Shown here one piece after another: positions 45,161-53,279 of a stretch of DNA of 53,279 bases. A program made the translations under genes and the position numbers. This stretch comes from Heterobasidion occidentale (Eukaryota; Basidiomycota; Agaricomycetes; Russulales; Bondarzewiaceae). A model generated the notes under the pieces. It saw only the letters and a list, made by a program, of their open reading frames with translations. It was not told where the DNA came from and did no database searches. The first letter of the stretch is position 1. Each line of letters starts with the position of its first letter. The stretch lies in assembly GCA_039111635.1 (NCBI GenBank), contig JBCAQO010000040.1, positions 1-53,279 of the forward strand. The letters run 5' to 3'.

Positions 45161-48100
45161 GGACCGTCGCGCGCCGTACGGAGAGGAACGAGGTGCGTGC
45201 AGGTCGCGTCCTGGCCGAGACAGCGCAAGGGGAACGAGCGGTTGTCCACGGACGCCACGAGGTAGCCCGTCAGGCAGCTCTTGCACCAAGTGGTGCCACA
45301 TTGCAAAGATAGGGGCGTCGTCGCCTCTTCGAAGCAAACGGGACAGTGATTTCGCACGCGATCTTGTTCATGCGGGTGACGATCTTGTGCCCGACGCACC
45401 GCGTACTGCACCTCCTCGAAGAGCGCGTCGTCTCCCCGCACGCGGATGCATGGCATATCAAGTGAGAACCACACAGTGTCGTTTCCATGCTTGTTCTGGA
45501 GCTCAATAATGTCCGCGTCCATGAAGAGACCGATCAAGCGCCCTTGCAGGGGGATGATGTGGATCTTCTTTTCTTCCAAGGACTTGAGCTTGTTCAGAAT
45601 GGCATATCTAGCCATACCGCGCGCGCCCTCGTCGCCTACGAGATTGAGCGTCCGTCGGACCCGGTCCAGCTTCATCAAGATGCCGGGGTATATCGACTGC
45701 ATGTTCTCGAGGAACGCGACGCCCGCCAAAGAGCCTAGCCAGTCGTCCCACACTTTACCGCGGTCATCCTTGAGGACCTCGCCAAGCACGAGCTCGTCGA
45801 GCTTCGCCTTGATCTGCCCGATGATCTTATGGTCGTCGGCAACGACCTTGAGCGCGATCGTGTCATCTCCGGGAGCATTGCTTGTCTTCTCGAGTTCGTG
45901 TATCTGCGCATCCTTGGCAAACTTCCACAGCGAACCTCGCAGCTCGTCGATATCACGCTTGATCAGTCGGAAGACCTCGATCGGCACATGACGGATGATA
46001 GACTGGACGCGTTGGATGTGGATCTTCTCCCCGCCCAACGCATCTTGCTTCCAGCCGTCAAGCTCGCACGCCGCTTTAGCGACATCGGGCAAGTCGAACC
46101 GCGCCCACCCACGCACGACGCCATCCTTGTACGGCGCAGGGACGACCTCGAAATACGTTACCCTCCCGAAATCCTTCAGGAGCCGCTCCACGGCCGCTAT
46201 ACCGTAATTTTTGGCGTCGTAGTTCGGGCGCGAGAACATGATTCCCGACTCCGAAGTCTTGCCGTATCGCAGGATGTCTTTGTCCTTCGCGTTCGGGGGC
46301 ATACCTGTGAAGCGCACATTGAACTGACCGACACAAGGAAGGCCCGTGTACATCGATGCCGTGACCCAGTGCCCGCGAAGCGTGGAACCGTCCGCCTTCT
46401 TGATCGCCGCCAGCGCAGCCTTCTCGGTGTCGTAGCCCGCGAAGCCCGTCCGGCAGGGCATATTCCAATTGAAGCGCACATAGCAGTCCTGTAAGCGCGA
46501 GTTCTGAAGACTCGCGCTGATGGCAAGCCGCACGCGAATCCTGGAACCGAATACCTCGACGCCGTCGAGCGAATCCACAGCGGCCGTCGCCTCTGCATGT
46601 GTAGACAGCTGCACCCTCACATTCGTAAAGGACGCCGTGGAAGAAGAATCCTCACGGAACTTGACATCCGTGACCTGTCCAACGGGTTTCAGCAGTCTCT
46701 CGAGATCGGGCCGCCCCACACGCGTAGGGATATTCGCTATTGCGATCCAACGAGAGTCCAATGCGGTGGCGACCTTCAGGACTTGGAAACCGGGCCCAAA
46801 GGTAGCCCGTGTAGGATCTGCGACTTTGATGACCATTTCCTCCGATGGCGGGGGCGCCTGATCAGTCGACCATCAACCTTTAGAGACGCATCGAAGATAG
46901 GTGCTCGGGAGGACATACGTTTCTATCCTTATTTTTGTCGTCGGGCAACGGGGGAAGACCCGTGGACGCCTTCTGTGCAACATAAGTCAACGACGATGAC
47001 ATACAGCGCTGGCACCATAACTCACAGGACCTGTAATACCACAATTGGCCGTTGTCGCGTCCTCGGTTCGCTGCACAGGAGAGGGGACTTTGCGGCTCGG
47101 TGTTGCAGAATTTGCAGGAGGATTATTCCGTACTCCTGGGGTCTGGAATAATATATCAGCACGTGAGGCAATATCCACTCAGAGAGATCGACCATACCGT
47201 GTCGTTTGCGGCCGGCACATCATCCGCATTAGGGAACCGATGAGCCCATCGACACTGCGGGCCATCTTTACAAGTGCGTGTACGGTTCCATTCCCAGCAG
47301 AGACCGTATGGCAGGTCGGGAGGAGGGGGTCTATGGTATGGTCTAGGATTGGATCTATACGATGACGGGATATGATCCGTCTTGTCTCGCAGATGACGAC
47401 GAGCCGACCGCAGACTGGAAGAGATACAGTCAACAGACGCGGAAGACACAGACGCTGAATGCGTACCGGCTCTTGAGCAATACTTTTGTTAATAGGTGAT
47501 GCGTTGGTGTTTACTCTAGCTGCGCTCGGCCCCGCGTTTTGATAATTACCAGATGCGGCGGGCACTCCGCCATTCGGCTGGAGCAGGGATGCATCCGACT
47601 GCGTAAATCAAGATCATCAGCCTGTGGGAGGGTTCCAACAACACAGAGATACACGCACGGGCTGTCCTCCATCTGGATAGGGCTTCTCGTGGCGCCACCG
47701 GCACTGCGCGCCTCTAGTGCAATTATTTCGAAAATACCAGTCCCGGCAAATGTATTCGGGGATGACCTCTGAGCCGTTGGTATACTGACCGCGGCGGGGA
47801 CCACCAACCACACCTGCGTCTCCCTTATCTAGATTTGTGGCCCGCTGCGTAGAGACGATCGCCGCATTCTATCCAGGATCAGCTACTCAGCTCACACAGA
47901 AAGCGACGCAGAAGACCTACACCTCCACCCACGGCGCCCACAACCTCCCGAGCCGCCCGGCCGTACGACGCTACCGGCGACGCCGCCAAGGACGCGGGCA
48001 CGTCGATATCCGCGATGCTCGAGTCGCTCGCGGACGAGCCTTCCGACGACAGATCGGGCACCTGCTCGCGCGGAGGCGGCGCGGGGAGCTACGTGCCGCA

Positions 48101-50248
48101 TGTCGTGAGTCGCGTGCGCGCAAGAAGTGGAAGCCGTCACATCAAGTCAGCAAGCTCGTCAGTCTCGGCACGTGGAGGAGAGGGAGGGGCGAGGAGAACG
48201 AGAACGAGAACGAGAAAAAGGAAGAGAAAGAAGAAAAGAAGAGGGAAGAGCCGGCGTACATTTGTAGGCACGCCCGAGCCGACACCCCCAGAGATTGTCG
48301 CGTCGCGTGGCCGAAGGCCGCGTTCTCTCCTCTGAGGTGCAGCGCCACCCTCCGTCTTCGTGTACGGCACGATCGTCTCCGGGACCAGTTCACCAGGATT
48401 AGGCGCCATGAATGCATGTCGAGGAGCGAGGTTCTGGAACCGCGGCGGCACGGCGACCTGCGGTGGCATCCGTCCGTCCTGCAAACGCCGGCCGTCGTCA
48501 ACGAGCCATTTAAAAGATCAAAGACGGAGGGGGTCTCACGTGGAGGGGGTACGCGTTGGTGTAAGCTTGCCCATAGCCACGTCCATGGGCCTGGACGTTT
48601 TGGAGCGGAGGACGATCGCGGTTCGACGCGTAAGCGGGCGCGGAGGGGGTCCCTCGGGGCAGTCTGATGACAGGGACATTCCCCTCCTGATGAATAGGAG
48701 AGGGAGGTCTCAAGGACGTGACACACAGATTATCGGGTTGGGTATAGATGTTGCGGATGTTGGGGCCTGGAAGCCCTGGCGGACCGTATTGTGGAAGCTG
48801 CGGCTGAACAGGAACACGTATAGGCGCATACACCCAGGATGAGCGGCGCCGAACGGACTCTCCGCCAATAGGACGTACCTGTTGGAAAGGCGGCTGTTGC
48901 GGTGGCTGTTGCCGTTGGGATTGCGGTTGTTGTTGGGGATGCCGCCGCTGGTCCGGTTGAGGATGACCCCCTTGACCAGGATCTACATGTAAATATTTAC
49001 ACCTTTCCCACCTGCACTGACCGCGGGCATAGTGCGGACATATGTCTCCTGGGCGCAGGGACTGCCTCGAGGGCTGCAGATCACGCGCAATGAACGATCG
49101 GCGGAGGATAGCGGCCGAAAACGGGGGCGACGCACCTTAGGACCGAGCATGACGTTCCCAGAGGAGGGGGGGGAGTCTTCGGGCGGGTATGGGCCGCGGT
49201 CTTGGGATACCTGCGATATAAGAAACAGAGCAACGCTGCGCATCAGCACCGTTCGGGCGACTCGCAGGCAGAATGCAAGGAAGCGTCGCAGCTGAAGCGC
49301 CGAAGGCCAAGAAATAGAAATAGAGACTATAAACAATAAAAATAGACAGGATGAAACATCGGGTCACGCGCGGGTCACCAGCTCGACGCCCTGTTTCTAA
49401 GTGATAGCTAGACGCCCCCTGGCTCTACATACCGTCAAAGGAGGTGAAAAAGGACATCCCACATCCGCCTATGTGCTGGATCTTCATTCCGACTCCTTGA
49501 CAGGCAGACAGCGATGGCTGCGCATGTCCCTCTCCCCCTGCATTTTTAACTCATTTGGGGGAGGTGACTCCACGGGAAACGACAACTCTACGCATCCCGC
49601 TCTTAGTTACTAGTAAAGGGGAGAATCTGCTGCGGCGCATGGATCGACCAGAGGGGCAGAGTTGCCACCTGTCCTAGGTGGTTGCCGCAGTCAAAAAGGA
49701 TGCCGCCTGTCGGCGGATGAAGCACTGGGCACCCCGACAACCCCCCTCTTGCACCCCCCTTTTTTTCTTGTGATGAACATATGCGCTCCTCAGAACTTTA
49801 GGGAGGACAGATGCAGACGCAAAAGCGCGACGGGGATATTCAAGAACTTGGCCTGAAAGATATTCTTACCGTATCCTGAGCAGTGCGGGCGACCGTGGGC
49901 CCGTCTGCATCTACACGCGGATGTGGTTTTGATGAGTGAGACATGGTGGGCATCTTTAGGTGGGTAGAGAATTCGTGAGTGACGAAGACACACGGATTCG
50001 GATGCGACGTACATCTGGAGGGGGAGCAACATGGAGTCGGGGACAGGGCCAATTTTTGCAGTGGCCCTCGATGAAGTTGACGCATATTTCCCTCGGGTTG
50101 ATGTTGGGTGATGGGATGTGGGCGGACTACGACAGTCGGCGAGAAGGAAGCTGATGAGAAAACTGATAGGATTAAGACGAGAATAGAGACGGACTTTTGG
50201 AGCGAGTTGGCGATTATGCCCCTTCTGAATTGAAGGTGGCCCAGCCAT
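45151..50248 (-). CDS. CCCH-RRM-RBR protein (RNA-binding RING-between-RING E3), open part
   Basis: Predicted RNA-binding ubiquitin ligase. Start MAGPPSIQKGHNRQL at 50248; a 67-bp intron leads to the first CCCH finger CVNFIEGHCKNWPCPRLH (C-x7-C-x4-C-x3-H). Further fingers are CPHYARGQCRWERCKYLH (near 49020), CRDWYFRNNCTRGAQCRWRH (C-x8-C-x5-C-x3-H, near 47730) and CWEWNRTRTCKDGPQCRWAH (near 47290). A 1.7-kb exon (46857 to 45151) carries RRM-like folds (RWIAIANIPTRVGRPDLERL, VRGWARFDLPDVAKAACELD), a long helical region and the first RING, CPVCFEEATTPLSLQCGTTW CKSC. The frame stops at 45151, just as the IBR should begin. An unexplained 650-bp gap (about 49213-49867) separates the third exon from the next. 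About ten exons in all. Confidence 0.78.
49213..49867. other. Unusually long gap within the CCCH-RRM-RBR gene
   Basis: Other introns in this gene are 50-70 bp, whereas this stretch between the exon ending at TAQDT and the exon beginning VSQDRGPYPPEDS is about 650 bp. It contains homopolymer runs (A8, G6, C6) and no readable CCCH finger. Either an exon has decayed here or something was inserted. Confidence 0.35.
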
Positions 50249-51432
50249 TTATGGTGAGAAGCTGAGGTGCAGTATGGCGAAATCGCTTGGTAAGAATGGA
50301 TCTGGATGGCGAAAGATGGATGGGATGCGGAGTCAGTGCAGAGCAAGGAGGACAGAGGGAAAGGGGGAGAAGGGAAGGGGCTGGCGTCATCACTCACGAT
50401 CGGAGTCGGAGAGACAGTCTGAGTGAAAGGGCGTCGAAGCGAGAGCGGTCTTGGAACACGCCTTATGTATGTGAGAATATCTGGAGATCCCAGACACCCG
50501 TGCCTCGGAAACCCAGTGGCACCCGCTCCCTTCTGTGGGTATAGGCTCTGGGGTGGATCAGCGGCTATCGGCGGACTTGGATTTGGACAAAAACGTGGAC
50601 CGCTCAGGAGTCTGGCAGGAAGAGAGGCGAGTTTATGGCGAGGCAGAAGAGGTCGCTGTTGAGCATATATGGTAGACGCTCGTCGCCCAGCCAGTCGTCG
50701 TCGGTCGTCTCGAGTCAACCCCGCCGGTTCGCTCCCGCCACCCTTGCTATCCCCTTTACGTAATACCTACCTCCGCACCTCCCCGAGTCTGAAGCTTGTT
50801 GGGCACCCGCGCTTCTCGAATACATACACCGTACACCGCCACCCATACTTGTGTACGCAATACAACACTTGCTCGCATTGGACGGCAGAAGCGCCCTGAT
50901 CTTCGACTTCGGTGCTGTCCCGGCAGAGTATATTACAGTAATCGTCTTCGGAGTCGTGTTCAGATGATTCTGACCAACCCTGCCAACCCTCGCCTGAGGG
51001 TCTAGAGTCTCTATTATTCCACGCATCCGGCATGTGCCAGAGCCTAGAACACACGACTCTATACGGCGAACAAAAGAGCTTCCCGTGGTAATCTCGTGGC
51101 TGGAGATCGATTGTGCAGCATGCACTATTAGCATGCAGCGCACGATTCATCTGATAAGATAAGATAAGATAATCGTGGGCATGACTTGCGGCGGTCCCCG
51201 CGTCCTTGGCCGTAACGTCGAGTGAGCCTCTCTCGTACAATTTGCTTTGGCGCCTCACGTTCCGGCTGCATCGCCTCCATGCAACTGACCTCATAACACT
51301 TGTTTCTCTGACCATCTGCGCCTCTATCCTTCCTCTTTTGAATCTCGTCTTTGTCTCCACCTCGCCTCGCATTATACTAGACCCCGGGACTCCGACTCGT
51401 CACGACTTTTGAAACGAGCCACCCGATACCCC
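50249..51432. other. Divergent promoter region
   Basis: Separates the minus-strand RBR gene from the plus-strand ornithine carrier. Frames inside are shadows with no motif. It holds the GATA array at 51152-51173 and a CT-rich leader just before 51433. Confidence 0.45.
51152..51173. promoter_or_regulatory. Four-fold GATAA array upstream of the ornithine carrier
   Basis: Four consecutive GATAA units (TGATAAGATAAGATAAGATA, then AT) at 51152-51173, 260 bp before the carrier ATG. HGATAR is the site of fungal GATA factors (AreA/Nit2/Gln3 type) that activate nitrogen-use genes. The repeat is seen directly; the link to nitrogen control of ornithine transport is inference. Confidence 0.5.
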
Positions 51433-52788
51433 ATGGAGACCGCCCCAGACGCATTGAACCCAGCCGTCGCAAATGACAGAGGCTCACCCGCCGAGCGCGC
51501 AGCGAAGGACATCGCTTTCGGAAGCGTGAGTCAGTCGCGCGACCCCCTCGTCTCTCCGGGGGGACCCTCACTCACTCACTTCTCGTGCGGAACATGCCAG
51601 GTCGCGGGAATGGCCTCGAAGGTGTTCGAGCACCCGTTTGACCTCACCAAAGTGCGCCTGCAGGCCCAGGTCCTCGACTCCGCCGCGCGCTTCAGCGGCC
51701 CGCTCGACTGCCTTGCGCAGACGTATAACAAGGAAGGCATGCGGGGGCTCTATCGCGTGCGTCCCTTCACCTTTTACCCTCCTCCACCCTCATGCACCGC
51801 CCTCCACGCTCCCGCCGCTCCGCGAAGCAATGAAAATTTGCCCACGAGCGCGCGTGGTGGCGTTTGATCCGGCGCGAAGCACCATGATTAACGTCACTGT
51901 GCCGCGCAGGGTCTCCCGGCGCCCATCGTCGGCGCCATGGCCGAAAACGCGTCCCTCTTCCTCGCGTACGGCGAGCTGCAGAACGCCGTGCGCGCGCTCA
52001 GCGGGCTCGCGCCGACACACGCGCTCTCCCTCCCGCAGCTCGCCCTCGCGGCTGGCGGCGCGGGCGCCATCACTAGCTTCCTCCTGTGCGTCCCCGTCCC
52101 TGCCCCCGCGCTCTGATGGCGCCTTTCGCGCGGTCCGTGTTCGTGCTCACGCGCAGGGCCCCCGCACTGCAGGACGCCGATAGAGCTCGTCAAGTGCAAG
52201 ATGCAGGTCCAGATGCTCGTCTCCGCGCCCTCTGCGCCCGGCGCCGCCTCCGTGCGCTCCCTCCCCGGCCCGCTCGCTATCGTCGCGCACACTTTCCGCA
52301 CGACGGGCCTCCGCGGGTTCTGGCTCGGCCACACCGGCACGCTCATCCGCGAGACGGGCGGCTCCGCCGCGTGGTTCTCCACCAAAGAATTCGTCGCCTC
52401 CCTCCTCCTCGCGCGGCACCCGCAGCCCTACTCACCCTCCTCCTCGAATGATTCATATGGCACGCAAGCAGCCACCCGCCCGCGCGAGCTCGCGTCCTGG
52501 GAGAGCGCACTGAGCGGCGCGTGCGCGGGCGCGTCGTACAACCTTGCGCTCTTCCCCGCGGACACCGTCAAGAGCACGATGCAGACCGAGGCCGAGCTCC
52601 GCCCCGGGTCCACCACCAGCAGCGCCGGCGGCGGGCGGCGCTCGTTCTGGGGCGTCGGGCGTGAGATGTACCGCGCGCAGGGGATCCGCGGGCTCTACGC
52701 CGGCTGCGGCATCACCGTCGCGCGCTCGATACCCAGCAGCGCGGTGATATTCTGGATATATGATGGGTTGAAGGCGCGGTATGGCTAG
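51433..52788 (+). CDS. ORT1: Mitochondrial ornithine carrier (Ort1/Arg11 type)
   Basis: Inner-membrane carrier of the SLC25 family; in yeast it exports ornithine made in the matrix for cytosolic arginine synthesis. Four exons: 51433-51525, 51601-51756, 51910-52085, 52173-52788 (346 residues). The three carrier repeats each carry the family signature: EHPFDLTKVRLQAQ, LTPIELVKCKMQVQ and LFPADTVKSTMQTE. Ort1-like features include GLPAPIVGAMAENASLF, GFWLGHTGTLIRETGGSAAW, FSTKEFV and GLYAGCGITVARSIPSSAVI. The second exon's donor TATCGC|GTGCGT and the phase-2 join CTCCT|GACGCCG at the third intron are clear. A shared fold with other carriers leaves small doubt about substrate. Confidence 0.9.
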
Positions 52789-53065
52789 AACGGGCGGGTC
52801 GACGGGCGGATGGATGTGCGGGCGAGAGATTTGCTTGCGGGCGAGGACAATTTGCAAGTGTTGGTGCCATTGGGGCATTCATGGATATATTATGCTAGAT
52901 GGATGAGGGCGTTGTAGATCGACTTTGATGTCGGTGCGCTTTTCTGTAGATTTCATAGCGACTGCGCTCGACTGCTCGACGAATCGTCGATCAATGTTGC
53001 GATGTCGGGGGATGGCATTGTTGGTGCTGAAATGGTCATATCGAATAAAACAAGATGCTTATCAT
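52789..53065. other. Spacer between the carrier and the tRNA
   Basis: About 280 bp of 3' UTR-like and spacer sequence without a coding signal. Confidence 0.4.
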
Positions 53066-53149
53066 GGCCGCCTGGCGAAATGGCATCGCGTCTGACTACG
53101 ATTTGTAATCATAATCAGGAGATTGCAGGTTCGACCCCTGCGGTGGTCA
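53066..53149 (+). tRNA. tRNA-Arg(ACG) with 12-nt intron
   Basis: Folds as a cloverleaf: acceptor GGCCGCC pairs with GGTGGTC (G-U pairs allowed), discriminator A. The D arm is GCGA/TCGC and the anticodon stem TCTGA/TCAGG with loop CTACGAA, giving anticodon ACG at 53098-53100. The T arm is GCAGG-TTCGACC-CCTGC. The standard nuclear intron site, one base 3' of the anticodon, holds 53102-53113. The mature length is 72 nt before CCA addition. Internal promoter A box TGGCGAAATGG and B box GGTTCGACCCC are intact. After processing and A-to-I editing of A34 it should read CGU, CGC and CGA. Confidence 0.9.
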
Positions 53150-53165
53150 TTTGCCTACAGTTCCA

Positions 53166-53171
53166 TTTTTT
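53166..53171 (+). terminator. RNA polymerase III T-run terminator
   Basis: Six T residues 17 nt past the tRNA end, the usual Pol III stop signal. Confidence 0.7.
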
Positions 53172-53279
53172 CTGCCAGCACCTAGAGCAATGGATCCTCT
53201 GAAACTCTATGTTGATATGTGCAGTCATTTTTATACTTGTCCTCCAGTCTTATATGATATTGCAAGATCTATTACCAAC

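Noticed and set aside
1..53279. CRISPR arrays, operons, prophage or integron structures
   Set aside because: No regularly spaced direct repeats, Shine-Dalgarno-led gene runs or integrase genes; the DNA is clearly eukaryotic.

Overview
The window is nuclear DNA of a filamentous basidiomycete, most likely an Agaricomycete. Genes are split by many short (about 45-70 bp) GT...AG introns with CT-rich promoters, both strands are densely used, and the encoded proteins (GPI-type GH16 glucanases, MSH2, an Atp19-like subunit, an Ort1-like carrier) are of fungal type. A tRNA-Arg(ACG) gene with a short intron lies at the right end. No prokaryotic or plasmid features were seen.

Layout. 1-2364 (-): 5' part of MSH2, running off the left edge, with MluI-type cell-cycle boxes in its promoter. 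3755-4816 (+): alpha/beta hydrolase with an 11-nt exon. 5677-6291 (+): small single-pass membrane protein. 8728-13586 (+): SNF2 ATPase with an embedded RING finger (Uls1/Rad5/Rad16 class), carrying apparent frame breaks. 13948-15110 (-): mitochondrial ribosome recycling factor. 16119-17834 and 19308-21133 (-): tandem pair of secreted GH16 glucanases. 21589-22036 (+): ATP synthase subunit k (Atp19 type). 22494-24844 (+): low-complexity DUF4048-like coiled-coil protein.

24.1-35.8 kb is an accessory, recently rearranged tract. A unit made of the 3' end of the DUF4048-like gene plus a convergent C2H2 zinc-finger gene has been duplicated, giving zinc-finger paralogues at 25864, 30698 and 33655. 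One duplicate junction was split by a hAT-like element with an intact 8-bp target duplication, which itself holds a nested AT-rich insert. The third paralogue has an N-terminal repeat array and has lost its fingers to an out-of-frame tail.

35.8-41.4 kb has no gene I can support (a GC-rich part, then an AT-rich part with repeat character). 41372-44592 (+) encodes a large Pro/Gln/Ser-rich protein. 44728-50248 (-) encodes a CCCH-RRM-RBR protein, an RNA-binding RING-between-RING E3, whose N-terminal three quarters reads open while the catalytic end has about eight lesions. 51433-52788 (+) is the mitochondrial ornithine carrier with a four-fold GATA array upstream, and tRNA-Arg closes the window.

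Functionally the window mixes genome maintenance (MSH2, SNF2-RING), mitochondrial genes (RRF, Atp19, Ort1), wall-glucan enzymes and lineage-specific DNA/RNA-binding genes. It is not an operon or a metabolic cluster. Exon limits were set by eye from splice consensus and family similarity recalled from memory; no searches were run.
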